From assembly GCA_028279275.1 (NCBI GenBank), contig JANQOB010000009.1:124001-188000 (forward strand): a stretch of DNA of 64,000 nucleotides. The letters run 5' to 3'. The position numbers and the translations under genes were made by a program. Of this stretch, positions 18,965-28,598 are shown piece by piece. The DNA is from Gammaproteobacteria bacterium. GTDB lineage: Bacteria; Pseudomonadota; Gammaproteobacteria; UBA4575. Numbering within the stretch: position 1 is the first letter of the stretch; each line of letters opens with the position of its first letter. The notes beneath the pieces were generated by a model. That model was not told the origin of the DNA and searched no databases. It was given only the letters and a program-made list of their open reading frames with translations.

Positions 18965-19129
18965 ATGAATGATTTTAAGGCTACGAATTTTAGTAGTATC
19001 GCTAAATCTGATATGAAAAAGATGAGAACGGATTCTAGAGGCAAAAAAAATAAAAAAGCAGCACATGATCGGCCTGCAATTTTTATTGAAGATACTAAAA
19101 ATTCAAAATATTTCAATCTTAAAAAATAG
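18965..19129 (+). CDS. Small basic protein, 54 residues
   Basis: A short frame, MNDFKATNFSSIAK onwards, starts at an ATG preceded by GGAGGA (18951-18956) at ideal spacing, among the best ribosome sites in the window. The product has 54 residues and a lysine-rich centre (RGKKNKKAAH), and ends in NSKYFNLKK. It is soluble, strongly basic in the middle, and has no signal or membrane helix; binding to nucleic acid is conceivable. I recognise no family. A longer antisense frame covers the same bases but lacks a start site. Confidence 0.5.
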   Translation: MNDFKATNFSSIAKSDMKKMRTDSRGKKNKKAAHDRPAIFIEDTKNSKYFNLKK

Positions 19130-19326
19130 TTGTTAAGACTAATATGAATTGCGTCTATCACAAAAATGTTGTTTTTGATTTGATGCAGAAAAATTAGAAA
19201 CTAGACTCTTACTCTTAGCTGACCAGTGGACTCTAGGTTAAATGCTTCACCCAAACACTATTGAATTATCAGGCTAAAGTTTCTGATTTTGTCGATCTGC
19301 GTTGTTTTATCCATAAAGTTAAAAAA

Positions 19327-20514
19327 TTACATACAAATTTTTTGTATGGTTTTTTGTAGGATATTGATGGTAGGTTGGATTGAATTTAGGGATAGATACT
19401 CGTTTTGTTGATGGGCTTGATCAATCGATCCTGGCCCTAGTACAACAGTTTCCATGCCCATAGAATTAAAATAAGGACCTTCAGTGCCAAATGCCACGCT
19501 GGTAGGTTTTTTATTACTGAGTTGTTGAGTGAGTTTTACAATCTTGGAATTTTCATCGGTTTCAAAGGCAGGTATTCCATCGAATAATGCCTTGAAATCA
19601 ACTGTCAAACCCAAAGGATCTGTAACTTTGAGTATTCTTTGATACAAATCATCTCGTAAGGTGGCAATCTGCATTCCTGGTAGGGGGCGGATATCAATAT
19701 GCAGTTCACACTCAGCACAAATACGATTGGGATTATCGCCTCCATGAATATGCCCTAGATTCAAAGTTGGATAGGGCACTACAAAATCATGATTTACGTA
19801 CTTACTTGCGAGTTCTTGTTTAAATGTTTCAAGCTCATTTAAAACAATGCGCATGCCTACAAGCGCATTGTTACCTAAGCTTGGATCACTTGAATGTCCC
19901 GATTGTCCAGTTAGTTTAATGGCTTCCATGAATACACCTTTATGTTGATGTATAGGAGTGAGGTTAGTAGGCTCACCGATGATGCAATAACGACCTAGTT
20001 TCTTGTTTTGTTTCTGGTAAAACTGTGCAATGGTTTTTGCCCCTTGCATAGTTGATTCTTCATCTGCTGTGGCAAGAATAGTTAAACGTTGCTTTAAATT
20101 TTTATTGGTGAATTCTTTAGCGGCTTCAATTGCGATGGCTAAGAATGCTTTCATATCAGCCGTGCCTAAGCCATACAATTTGTCATTGCGTTGAGTGGCT
20201 ACAAAAGGATCCGATTTCCAACCGGATTGGTCAAAGTTCACGGTATCCGTATGCCCGGATAGCACCAAACCATCATCACCTTCGTTTCCCTCAGGGCCAA
20301 TCCAGGAAATTAAGTTTGCTTTTTCTTCATTACTTGGGCCGGCTTTACTTAGAATGATCTGACAATTAAATCCTAAGTCGTTTAACCAATTTGCTAGAAG
20401 GTCAATTACAGCTTGGTTGCTTGAATCAATATCAGCATGAGTACTACTTACAGAGGGCTGGGCAATTAACTGCTCGATCATCTGGAGCAGTTTTGGAGAT
20501 GTTTGTGCGGTCAT
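19327..20514 (-). CDS. argE: Acetylornithine deacetylase
   Basis: This 395-residue M20-family metallohydrolase releases ornithine from N-acetylornithine in arginine synthesis. Metal and catalytic motifs are visible: SGHTDTV, GTADMKAF, the catalytic glutamate in TADEES, and IGEPT. GTEGPYFNSMG and the ligand histidine in DQAHQQNEY lie near the end. Its ATG overlaps the stop of mtdB (ATGA), an unexpected pairing of arginine synthesis with C1 oxidation. Close relatives include succinyl-diaminopimelate desuccinylase, but ArgE fits best and argA is nearby. Confidence 0.93.
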   Translation of the reverse strand: MTAQTSPKLLQMIEQLIAQPSVSSTHADIDSSNQAVIDLLANWLNDLGFNCQIILSKAGPSNEEKANLISWIGPEGNEGDDGLVLSGHTDTVNFDQSGWKSDPFVATQRNDKLYGLGTADMKAFLAIAIEAAKEFTNKNLKQRLTILATADEESTMQGAKTIAQFYQKQNKKLGRYCIIGEPTNLTPIHQHKGVFMEAIKLTGQSGHSSDPSLGNNALVGMRIVLNELETFKQELASKYVNHDFVVPYPTLNLGHIHGGDNPNRICAECELHIDIRPLPGMQIATLRDDLYQRILKVTDPLGLTVDFKALFDGIPAFETDENSKIVKLTQQLSNKKPTSVAFGTEGPYFNSMGMETVVLGPGSIDQAHQQNEYLSLNSIQPTINILQKTIQKICM

Positions 20515-21371
20515 TTAGCCATGTGTTGAGCAATTTTATATATAGCTTCAGCATCTAGCACTATATCGTTGGATTCAAATAATTTAGTAATACATGCACG
20601 ATGTAGTTTTAGTTTGAGTGCACCGATACCAATACCACCGAAGACTTTTACCCCATATCTTTCAGTGCCTTTGTCCATCACATCAATACCTTCAAATCCT
20701 AAAATTTTCGATGTACCCACATCAGCAATTAACTCTAAGCTTGGATGGTTTTGCCATTGCTTTGCATTGAGTAACTGAATTCCTGCTTTGGCAGCACCAA
20801 ACACAACATGTGCACCATCCATAGCTTGCTGGATGGAAACATCATCATCAGCCTGCATGGGTGTCATTTCTACACCAAAACGAGTGTGCATGGCTTTACA
20901 GGCCTCAGCAGATCGTGATTGTTTACGCGATGTGAGGCGAACATTAGCCCCACTTTTTGCTAACAAAACAGCGGCTCGTTGGCCGACAGGGCCGGTTCCT
21001 GCAAGCACTACAGCAGTTTTACCTTGTAAGTTTGTAGCCTGATTAAGTAATGCAACCCCTGCAGCTGAAGTTGTATTACAACCATTACTATCAAGCATTA
21101 CCGAGACGCTGAAATTTCCGAAAAATTCGTTTTGTACGGCTTGGAAGAGTTTTTGGCCTGCAATTAAATCGCTTCCTCCGACAAAAATAGCCGTATTCTT
21201 TTTGTCTTTAGGCGCACGTGTATAAATTGCGCCTTCAACTAAACTATTACAGTTTTCTTCTGTTACACCACTTAATTGAGTGACATGATCGGCACCACCG
21301 TCATAAGCCACCACCGAATCAAATACGCTAGGCATAACATCAGTGTCAAAATGGTATAAAAGTTTTTTCAT
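20511..21371 (-). CDS. mtdB: Methylene-tetrahydromethanopterin dehydrogenase, MtdB type
   Basis: This 286-residue enzyme oxidises methylene-H4MPT to methenyl-H4MPT with NAD(P)+ in formaldehyde oxidation. The N-terminal FDTDVMPSVFDSVVAYDGGADH, the NAD(P) loop GTGPVG at 125-130, and GIGALKLKLHRACITKLFES near the end closely match Methylobacterium MtdB from memory. MtdA has folate activity and a different N-terminus. This gene is the clearest sign of an H4MPT pathway. It lies 29 bases downstream of ppc and is coupled to argE. No clear ribosome site precedes the ATG. Confidence 0.95.
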   Translation of the reverse strand: MKKLLYHFDTDVMPSVFDSVVAYDGGADHVTQLSGVTEENCNSLVEGAIYTRAPKDKKNTAIFVGGSDLIAGQKLFQAVQNEFFGNFSVSVMLDSNGCNTTSAAGVALLNQATNLQGKTAVVLAGTGPVGQRAAVLLAKSGANVRLTSRKQSRSAEACKAMHTRFGVEMTPMQADDDVSIQQAMDGAHVVFGAAKAGIQLLNAKQWQNHPSLELIADVGTSKILGFEGIDVMDKGTERYGVKVFGGIGIGALKLKLHRACITKLFESNDIVLDAEAIYKIAQHMAK

Positions 21372-21400
21372 ATTTTTAGAATTGAATTTATGAAATGATA

Positions 21401-24178
21401 TTAACCAGTGCTTCCAATACCAGCTGCAACACAGTTAATAGAAAGTAATAGTGGCACTAAAACATCTTGTATAAGCGTGTTTTCTATATTTTCATTGTTA
21501 CGAAACTTTTTGACCAGCTCCACTTGTTCAATTCCTACTTGATTGAGTGATTCTGCACGGCGATAAAAATGGCGCTTAAAGTTTGGAAAGCGATCACACA
21601 ACTGATCTTCTCCAGTGATTTGTAAAACCATTTTTGTTGAGAGTTCATATTCATCTCTAATAGCAGAAAAGATTTGTGTTCGATGTTCATCATTCTTGAC
21701 TAATTCACAATATTTTTGCGCGACTTCCAAATCTACTAACAATAATGTTTTTTCCGCACCGTCTAAGATTAGTCTGAACAATGAGTGCTTTTCATATAAT
21801 TGATTAAGTAAATCCTTGCCTAAATCGCCACGAATTTTAATTAGTTGTTCCATAGCACTTCCTATGCCATACCAACCTGGAACGAGAATGCGGTTTTGTG
21901 TCCATGCAAAGACCCATGGTATGGCTCGTAGATCTTCTAAAGAAGCGGCGCCAAAACGACGTGCAGGCCTAGAGCCTATTTTCATGAATGTCAGTTCTTC
22001 TACAGGGCTAGCCTCCTGATAAAAATCAACTAAACCTGGATGTTCAATTAGTTTGCGGTAAGTAACGTATGCAGTTCCTGATAGGGCTTCCAAAACTTCA
22101 TCTAATTCAGGATTGGTCTGATAAGCAGGGTCTTTTCCAGACATGAGTGAATGGGAGATTACACTAGCTGCTAAAATTTCCATTTGCTCTTCAGCAAAAC
22201 CACGGTTTGCATATTTATATGACACAACTTCACCTTGCTCAGTGACTCGCATTCTTCCGTCTATGGTGCCCTCCGGTTGTGCTGCAATAGCACGCCCACT
22301 CGGCGCACCACCACGGCTTACCGAACCCCCTCGGCCATGAAAGAAAGAAATTGGAACTTTGTGTTTTTGTCCTGCCTCATGAATTTGCGTTTGTGCCTTG
22401 CTGATAATCCAATTAGACGTTAAGAATCCTCCGTCTTTATTGGAATCCGAATAACCCACCATTACTTCCTGCGAACCACCAAATTTGCGGACTGTACGTC
22501 GTACAAATCCATATTCTAAAAGTTCTTCTATTACATCAGATCCGTTTTCCAGATCATCAATGGTTTCCAATAACGGCACAACCATAATACGACATGCTTC
22601 CAAGCCATCTGAGTCAGTAAATAACCCAACGTATTTTGCAAGAAGGTAAACTCCTAAAACATCCGTAGCGGTTTGCGTCATACTGAGCACACAAACACCA
22701 AATGTTTTGGTATCAAGCTTACGCTGAAAATATTTAACTTGCTCAAGCATGGCTAATGTAGATTGAGCTTGTTCAGATAAGTTATCAAAACGTGGTAACA
22801 CACGCAGTGGTTGCATTAGTTGCTCGACAATCCAACTGTTCCATTCTTTAGATTTAAAGTCTGGTACATCCAAATGTGTGCGTTGATGGAGTGCTTGCCA
22901 AATTTCCGCTAATACACTATTCATTACGGTAGTATTTTCACGGATATCTAAACTAACGGTTCTAAAACCAAAGGTGTCTACCATATGCCGTAAAGGGCGA
23001 ATATTACTGTCGCTTAAGTTTCCACATTTAGCATCAGTTAAACCCTTTTCTAGTATCTTTAAATCTGAAGATAAATCTACAGCACGGTGATATGCGATTT
23101 TTGATTTTCTCGGGTCTTGTATATTTGCAAGAGTGGCCTCGATGCGTGTTAACAAATAACGCAAGTATTGGCGGAATACTTCACCAGGATTTCGCTTAGA
23201 ATAGGTTTTTGTTTCACCTATCATCGAAAGTTTTTCATTCAGCACTTGCATAAAATTTTCTGACACATCAACTGAATGACTCGCGACACTAAGTTTTGCA
23301 CCTAAGTCGTGTAAAATTTGCCGATACCGTTTTACGCAAGCCTTAGCATTTGCATAAATTGCGCCTGCAGTAACTTTATGTGTTACCTTAGGATTGCCAT
23401 CACGATCTCCACCTATCCATGAGCCAAATCGAAAAATAGGCGGTACATTAAATTCAAAATGTGGGTAAGCTTGTTCCAAAGCACGGTCTAATTCAGCATA
23501 TAGTTCCATTACACCGTCAAAAAGTGATTCATCAAAAAAGTGCAAACCCCAAGTGACTTCTTGTGCGACAGTAGGTTTTTCTAAACGAATTTCACCTGTT
23601 AGCCATAGTAAGTCGATTTCATTACGTAATTCATTAATCAGATCTTCACGTTCCCTTGGTGTCCATCGCTCAAGTTCAAGTTGTTTAAGTAGTACATAGA
23701 TGCGTCTATGTACCTCCAAAACTGTAACGCGTTTCGCTTCCGTAGGATGCGCCGTTATGACGGGACAAATAAAACTATTATTTAATAGTTTTTGAACATC
23801 TTCTGCAGGTATGCCTTTTTGTGCTGCACTTGAAAAAGCATAGGCAAAGGTGCCAGGTACTCGATCACGATTATATTCTTTTTCAATTTGTCTTCGTTGT
23901 TGCACCATTGCGTTTTGTTCGGCAATGCTCAGTAACTGGAACCAAATTCCATAGGTTTGTAATACATAAAGGATTTGAGAGTCTGCGTAATTACGCATGT
24001 CTTCTTTTCCTTCAAGAATGGGCTCAATGTCTGGTTGACGTGCACGGATAACACTTAACAACTGCTGATATAACAGTTCTACTAATTCATCCTCATAGGA
24101 TGCTGATGGACTAATAATCATGCTGCCAGTGGCAACTTTAGTGAGCTGAGTCCAGGAAAGTGGTGAGGTGTCGTTCAT
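21401..24178 (-). CDS. ppc: Phosphoenolpyruvate carboxylase
   Basis: This 925-residue enzyme fixes bicarbonate onto PEP to give oxaloacetate, the carboxylation step of the serine cycle. Catalytic marks are VITAHPTEAKR with the essential histidine, GGDRDGNPKVT, FHGRGGSVSRGGAPSG, and SDSNKDGGFLTSNW. The C-terminal end (INCVAAGIGSTG) matches the usual allosteric-site region. Length is normal for the family. A hairpin terminator separates it from the hydroxypyruvate reductase gene upstream, so it may have its own promoter in the gap 24179-24217. Confidence 0.97.
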   Translation of the reverse strand: MNDTSPLSWTQLTKVATGSMIISPSASYEDELVELLYQQLLSVIRARQPDIEPILEGKEDMRNYADSQILYVLQTYGIWFQLLSIAEQNAMVQQRRQIEKEYNRDRVPGTFAYAFSSAAQKGIPAEDVQKLLNNSFICPVITAHPTEAKRVTVLEVHRRIYVLLKQLELERWTPREREDLINELRNEIDLLWLTGEIRLEKPTVAQEVTWGLHFFDESLFDGVMELYAELDRALEQAYPHFEFNVPPIFRFGSWIGGDRDGNPKVTHKVTAGAIYANAKACVKRYRQILHDLGAKLSVASHSVDVSENFMQVLNEKLSMIGETKTYSKRNPGEVFRQYLRYLLTRIEATLANIQDPRKSKIAYHRAVDLSSDLKILEKGLTDAKCGNLSDSNIRPLRHMVDTFGFRTVSLDIRENTTVMNSVLAEIWQALHQRTHLDVPDFKSKEWNSWIVEQLMQPLRVLPRFDNLSEQAQSTLAMLEQVKYFQRKLDTKTFGVCVLSMTQTATDVLGVYLLAKYVGLFTDSDGLEACRIMVVPLLETIDDLENGSDVIEELLEYGFVRRTVRKFGGSQEVMVGYSDSNKDGGFLTSNWIISKAQTQIHEAGQKHKVPISFFHGRGGSVSRGGAPSGRAIAAQPEGTIDGRMRVTEQGEVVSYKYANRGFAEEQMEILAASVISHSLMSGKDPAYQTNPELDEVLEALSGTAYVTYRKLIEHPGLVDFYQEASPVEELTFMKIGSRPARRFGAASLEDLRAIPWVFAWTQNRILVPGWYGIGSAMEQLIKIRGDLGKDLLNQLYEKHSLFRLILDGAEKTLLLVDLEVAQKYCELVKNDEHRTQIFSAIRDEYELSTKMVLQITGEDQLCDRFPNFKRHFYRRAESLNQVGIEQVELVKKFRNNENIENTLIQDVLVPLLLSINCVAAGIGSTG

Positions 24179-24217
24179 ACTGTTATTAGTTTAATGATAT
24201 ACGCAAATACATAATAA

Positions 24218-24238
24218 AAGAGGTCACAAGGACCTCTT
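24218..24238 (-). terminator. Rho-independent terminator after hprA
   Basis: A perfect 8-bp stem, AAGAGGTC with GACCTCTT, closes a 5-base loop. On the minus strand it is followed by a T-rich run (TTATTATG). It lies just beyond the stop of the hydroxypyruvate reductase gene, so it probably ends or attenuates the mtkA-mtkB-hprA transcript before ppc. Confidence 0.75.
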
Positions 24239-24302
24239 CATCATAGGGCTGATCAAGCCGATTTGATAGGCCCGTATGGGCATAGATAAGCGATTTTAAT
24301 AC

Positions 24303-25274
24303 TTATACTAGCTTGTCGCGCGGTGTTTGCCCCGCTTCAAATGCGGCCAAGTTCTCCAACACACGGTTACCCATGGCAATTCGAGTTTCGATCGATGCGC
24401 TGCCTAGATGTGGAAGTAGGACCGCATTTTCGAGTTCTATAAAACGCTCGTCTAATTTTGGTTCGCCTTCAAAGACATCCAAACCTGCGCCCGCTATCAC
24501 TCCATTTTTAAGTGCATCAATTAAGGCATCATTGTCAACAACATCGCCACGAGCAGTGTTAATTAAAAATGCACTTGATTTCATTTTAGCTAAATTTTCT
24601 TTACTCAATAAATGATAAGTATCTTTGCCGCCAGGACAGTGCACCGAAACAAAGTCGGACTGCGCTAATACTTCATCAATTGTATCCACTTGAGTAGCGC
24701 CAAACTTTTCAATTACATCTGCAGGAGGTGGATAAGGATCAGTGAAAATAATTTTCATTCCAAAACCATGGTGCGCGCGTTGTGCCATGGCTTGTGCAAT
24801 GCGTCCCATGCCAATTAAACCTAAAGTTTTGCCAGTGACTTTAGTCGCTAATAAATGAGTAGGGCGCCAACCTGTCCATGACTTGGAGCGTAGTTCTCTT
24901 TCACCTTCGCTGGTGCGGCGTGCAACAGTTAGCATTAATGCCATTGCGATGTCAGCCGTGCAATCCGTTAACACTTCAGGAGTATTGGTAACCGTCAAGC
25001 CGCGTGCTTTTGCTGCGTCTAAATCGATGTGATTGAAACCAACACCAAAATTTCCGATGAACTTAGCGCGTAAGGGCTCAGCACTAAGTACTTCAGCATC
25101 TACTGGGTCGGTTACAGTAGGTAAGAACGCATCACAATCACCTAAAGCAGCTTTCATTTCATCTTTTGTCATTGCAACATCATTTTCATTAAGTTGAACG
25201 TCATATTTCTCTTTTAATGTTGCTTCAACTTCTGCAGGCCATGCTCGTGAGACAATTACTTTTAATTTACTCAT
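24303..25274 (-). CDS. hprA: Hydroxypyruvate/glyoxylate reductase (D-2-hydroxyacid dehydrogenase)
   Basis: This 323-residue NAD(P)-dependent dehydrogenase has the Rossmann motif GMGRIA at 155-160. The catalytic residues of the family are R242 (NTARGDVVD), E271 (DVFEGEP) and H289 (LLPHLGSAS). In the serine cycle the enzyme reduces hydroxypyruvate, made by serine-glyoxylate aminotransferase, to glycerate. The family also contains glyoxylate reductases; the assignment to hydroxypyruvate rests on its position between mtkB and ppc. The gap to mtkB is 48 bases. Confidence 0.9.
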   Translation of the reverse strand: MSKLKVIVSRAWPAEVEATLKEKYDVQLNENDVAMTKDEMKAALGDCDAFLPTVTDPVDAEVLSAEPLRAKFIGNFGVGFNHIDLDAAKARGLTVTNTPEVLTDCTADIAMALMLTVARRTSEGERELRSKSWTGWRPTHLLATKVTGKTLGLIGMGRIAQAMAQRAHHGFGMKIIFTDPYPPPADVIEKFGATQVDTIDEVLAQSDFVSVHCPGGKDTYHLLSKENLAKMKSSAFLINTARGDVVDNDALIDALKNGVIAGAGLDVFEGEPKLDERFIELENAVLLPHLGSASIETRIAMGNRVLENLAAFEAGQTPRDKLV

Positions 25275-25322
25275 TTATTTTCTCCTGAATATTTTCTTAG
25301 TCTTAAAAAATTTTAAGTAATA

Positions 25323-26213
25323 CTAAGAAATGTCTTTCATGACTTTGGCTACAGTTGAGCCCAGCTCTGAAGGATTGGGAGCTACGACTACACCTGCTTC
25401 TTGTAGCATCTCAACTTTTTCAGCAGCACTTTCACCTTTACCAGAGACAATTGCACCTGCATGTCCCATACGGCGTCCTTTGGGTGCGGTGAGGCCCGCA
25501 ATGTATGCAATTAAGGGTTTACTCATATGATTTTTGAAGAATTCGGCAGCTTCAGCTTCTTGAGGGCCACCGATTTCACCAATCATCAACACGGCTTTGG
25601 TTTCAGGATCATTTTCAAATAATTCAAGAATGTCACGGTGTGATGAGCCATTAATAGGGTCACCACCGATTCCGATACTCGTACTAATACCAATACCTTC
25701 AGCTTTCATTTGAGAGGCACCTTCATAACCAAGTGTTCCGGATCGAGCAACGATTCCCACGTTTCCTTGTGAATAAATATGACCTGGCATGATGCCTAGT
25801 AAACACTTACCTGGGCTGATACTACCTGCACAATTCGGCCCAGTTAGGCGCATACGATCTTCTTTTTTATAACGAAACATATAACGTTTTACGCGCATCA
25901 TATCTTGCGCCGGAATACCATCAGTAATACATACGCAGGTTTTAATCCCTGAGTCAGCGGCTTCCATTACGCCGTCTGCAGCAAATGCACCAGGAACGAA
26001 AACAATACTCGCGTCCGCACCTGTTTCTGCTACAGCGTCTTTCATGGTGTTAAACACGGGTAAATCCATATGAGTTTGCCCGCCTTTGCCGGGGGTGACG
26101 CCGCCCACAACATTGGTACCGTATTCCATCATTTCTTCCGCATGGAAAGTTCCGATCTTTCCAGTAAAGCCTTGCACAAGGACTTTCGTACTTTCATCAA
26201 TCATTATTGTCAT
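25323..26213 (-). CDS. mtkB: Malate-CoA ligase, alpha subunit
   Basis: This 296-residue subunit resembles succinyl-CoA synthetase alpha, but VGGVTPGKGGQTHMDLPVF, ITDGIPAQDMMRVKRYMFRY, and the GPNCAGSISPGKCLLGIMPGHIY region match Methylobacterium MtkB. The phosphohistidine is H251 (MGHAGAI). With MtkA it converts malate, ATP and CoA to malyl-CoA, the substrate of malyl-CoA lyase, whose gene lies next to the pair. Spacing to mtkA is 15 bases. Succinyl-CoA synthetase activity is not excluded by sequence alone, but the neighbours make it unlikely. Confidence 0.94.
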   Translation of the reverse strand: MTIMIDESTKVLVQGFTGKIGTFHAEEMMEYGTNVVGGVTPGKGGQTHMDLPVFNTMKDAVAETGADASIVFVPGAFAADGVMEAADSGIKTCVCITDGIPAQDMMRVKRYMFRYKKEDRMRLTGPNCAGSISPGKCLLGIMPGHIYSQGNVGIVARSGTLGYEGASQMKAEGIGISTSIGIGGDPINGSSHRDILELFENDPETKAVLMIGEIGGPQEAEAAEFFKNHMSKPLIAYIAGLTAPKGRRMGHAGAIVSGKGESAAEKVEMLQEAGVVVAPNPSELGSTVAKVMKDIS

Positions 26214-26228
26214 TATTTCTCTCCTTGC

Positions 26229-27404
26229 TTAAGCGTTTACAACGCGATTGCGTTCAGCAACTACTTTTTCTGCTGCTTCCGCAAGCGTGTCGGCAGTAAT
26301 GATCGGTTGACCACTATCACTTAACATTTGCATACCTTTTTCGACATTAGTGCCAGAAAGACGACACACTACCGGAACACGCACATCTAATTTTTCAAAT
26401 GCTTGTATTACACCTTCAGCGATCCAATCGCAGCGATTAATACCAGCAAAAATATTTACTAACATTGCTTTAACATTTTCATCATCAAGTACGAGTTTAA
26501 ATGCTTTAGCAACTCGATCAGGAGAAGCACCACCGCCGATATCCAAAAAGTTTGCCGGTTCCCCGCCTTTATGTTTGATCATGTCCATCGTGGCCATGGC
26601 AAGACCTGCACCATTAATCATGCAGCCAATATCTCCGTCTAAACCAACATAGCTCAAGCCTCGGTCGGATGCTGCAGTTTCACGTGGGTCTTCTTGAGAT
26701 TTATCGCGTAATTCTGCAATTTGAGGTCGACGGAAAAGTGCATTGTCATCGAAACCCATTTTTGCATCTAAGGCGAGGATATGATCATCCTTGGTGACCA
26801 CCATAGGATTGATTTCAACCATGGTTGCATCGTAATCACGAAATGCGCGGTAAGCCCCTTTGATGCAACGTACAGCTTGGCTGATAAGTTCAGGTTTAAT
26901 GCCAAGAGCGAAAGCCAATTCTCGAGCTTGAAAATCACGCAATCCTACTGCAGGTTCAACCTCTAAACGATGAATCGCTTCGGGTTTTGTTGCCGCAACT
27001 TCTTCGATATCCATACCACCTTCCGTTGAGGTTACAAAAACTACGCGTTGTTTATTGCGATCTAGGACAAGTGCTAGATAAAGTTCTTTTTCGATGTCGG
27101 TGGCTTGCTCTACATAAAGTCGATAAACGACTTTTCCACTGGGACCGGTTTGATGTGTCACCAAACGTTTACCTAATAATTCATCTGCTGCATTCCAGAT
27201 TTCTTCATCGTTGTTGCAAAGCTTGATGCCACCCGCCTTACCGCGTGCACCTGAGTGAATTTGTGCTTTGATGGCCCATTTTGTTCCACCAATTTCTTTA
27301 GCACGATAAACAGCTTGTTCCGGACTATATGCCAGTCCGCCAGGGGCGATACCTACACCGCATTCGGACAAAATTTCTTTTGCTTGGTACTCATGGATAT
27401 CCAC
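26229..27404 (-). CDS. mtkA: Malate-CoA ligase, beta subunit
   Basis: This 391-residue ATP-grasp subunit starts [17 protein letters not shown] and has the nucleotide-binding loop [20 protein letters not shown], the [11 protein letters not shown] segment, and the CoA-binding [17 protein letters not shown]. The first codon is a GTG at 27404 with a strong GGGAGG ribosome site about 8 bases upstream. It partners MtkB in serine-cycle malate activation. A gap of about 230 bases with several hairpins separates it from mcl, so it may have its own promoter or a structured leader. Confidence 0.94.
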   Translation of the reverse strand: MDIHEYQAKEILSECGVGIAPGGLAYSPEQAVYRAKEIGGTKWAIKAQIHSGARGKAGGIKLCNNDEEIWNAADELLGKRLVTHQTGPSGKVVYRLYVEQATDIEKELYLALVLDRNKQRVVFVTSTEGGMDIEEVAATKPEAIHRLEVEPAVGLRDFQARELAFALGIKPELISQAVRCIKGAYRAFRDYDATMVEINPMVVTKDDHILALDAKMGFDDNALFRRPQIAELRDKSQEDPRETAASDRGLSYVGLDGDIGCMINGAGLAMATMDMIKHKGGEPANFLDIGGGASPDRVAKAFKLVLDDENVKAMLVNIFAGINRCDWIAEGVIQAFEKLDVRVPVVCRLSGTNVEKGMQMLSDSGQPIITADTLAEAAEKVVAERNRVVNA

Positions 27405-27635
27405 TTAAATGCCTCCCGCGAATATTATTTATTATTTATTTTGTAAGTCTTGGTACTAAAGTATCAGACCAAGCTGAACTTTATAGCCTATTCTATTGGG
27501 CCACTACAAACTCTCATGTTGGGTAATTGCTCATGTTTTGAGCAAAGATTTTTTAGCTGCCTATTAAATGAACTATGAGTAGACAGCTAAAAAACAATAT
27601 AAAAAGTAAGACTTTCAGAATTATATCTATATTTT
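27405..27635 (-). promoter_or_regulatory. Structured leader between mcl and mtkA
   Basis: Three hairpins can be drawn on the minus-strand RNA. At 27549-27594 a 15-pair stem (AGCUGUCUA with UAGGCAGCU plus flanking U and A runs, one G-U pair) closes a 16-base loop. At 27527-27545 a perfect 7-bp stem (TTGCTCA with TGAGCAA) closes 5 bases. A CTTGGT/ACCAAG stem lies between about 27445 and 27475. The U run precedes and the A run follows the first stem, so it is not a classic terminator. The gap probably carries leader or processing structure for mtkA; no function is shown. Confidence 0.4.
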
Positions 27636-28577
27636 CTAAGACTTAGCGGCAATCGCTTCGGCAGCTCTGACCACGTTCTCTGCCATTTTGGCAGAAGCAG
27701 CGTCGATCATTTTGCCATCTAACGTTGCAGCACCTTTGCCTTCTTTTGCTGCTTTTTCGAGTTCTTCAAGTATTCGATGCGCTTTAGCCACTTCTTCTTC
27801 TGGTGGTGAAAATACCTCATTCGCCATTTCGATTTGTGAAGGGTGGATGGCCCATTTGCCTTCAATTCCTAAAGCCGCGCCACGACGACATGCAAGCATA
27901 TAACCCTCAGGGTCTTTTATATCACCAAATGGCCCGTCAATTGGGCGCAAACCGTAAGCACGACAAGCAACCACCATGCGTGAAATAGCGAAATGCCACT
28001 GGTCACCCGGGTAGTCCGGGTTCAAGCCACCGATGTTGACAGTGCGTGCACGGTTACTTGCTGAGTAATCTGCAACACCAAAATGCAAGGCTTCTAAGCG
28101 TGGGCTTGATTGTGCGATGGCTTCTACATTGGCCATTCCTAGCGCAGTTTCAATAATTGCTTCTATGGCTATTTTGTTTTCAAATCCTTTAGCTTCTTCG
28201 ATTTGAGTGAGTAGTGCATCCACCATGTAAACATCAGCGGGGTCACCTACTTTTGGAATAAAAATCGTGTCTAGCTTATTGCCAGCCTGTTCAACAAGAT
28301 CAATGACATCTCTATACATGTAATGAGTATCAAGACCATTGATTCGTACAACAATTGTTTTTCCTTTACCTGCCCAGTCAATATCATTAACTGCTTCAAT
28401 TGCGTTTTTGCGTGCTTGTACTTTGTCTCCAGGAGCAACCGCATCTTCTAAATCTAAAAAAACGAAATCAGCATCGCAGTCTGCTGATTTCTCAATCATC
28501 TTGACGTTGGACGCTGGAACAGCGAGTTCACATCGCTGTACTCGTTGTCTGGCTGGTTTTGGTTGTGTAAAACTCAT
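27636..28577 (-). CDS. mcl: Malyl-CoA lyase
   Basis: This 313-residue CitE-like lyase splits malyl-CoA into glyoxylate and acetyl-CoA, closing the serine cycle. The sequence matches Methylobacterium MclA through FVFLDLEDAVAPGDK, RINGLDTHYMYRDV, IFIPKVGDPADVY, IETALGMANVEAIA and EGKWAIHPSQIEMANEVF. The metal-binding glutamates and aspartates of the family are present. It is slightly shorter than the Methylobacterium enzyme, with a smaller loop after NIGGLNPDYPGD. It lies 21 bases downstream of sgaA. Confidence 0.95.
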   Translation of the reverse strand: MSFTQPKPARQRVQRCELAVPASNVKMIEKSADCDADFVFLDLEDAVAPGDKVQARKNAIEAVNDIDWAGKGKTIVVRINGLDTHYMYRDVIDLVEQAGNKLDTIFIPKVGDPADVYMVDALLTQIEEAKGFENKIAIEAIIETALGMANVEAIAQSSPRLEALHFGVADYSASNRARTVNIGGLNPDYPGDQWHFAISRMVVACRAYGLRPIDGPFGDIKDPEGYMLACRRGAALGIEGKWAIHPSQIEMANEVFSPPEEEVAKAHRILEELEKAAKEGKGAATLDGKMIDAASAKMAENVVRAAEAIAAKS

Positions 28578-28598
28578 AGTGCGTACCTTCTTTGTTAT

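Noticed and set aside
18871-19161. Minus-strand frame of 96 codons
   Set aside because: It is antisense to the small gene at 18965; its hydrophobic product is what the complement of a lysine-rich frame gives, and it lacks a ribosome site.
25323-27404. Succinyl-CoA synthetase (sucCD)
   Set aside because: The sequence is closer to MtkA/MtkB in remembered segments, and it is surrounded by malyl-CoA lyase and other serine-cycle genes.
27549-27594. Rho-independent terminator for mcl
   Set aside because: The stem has its U run on the 5' side and A run on the 3' side, the reverse of a terminator on either strand.
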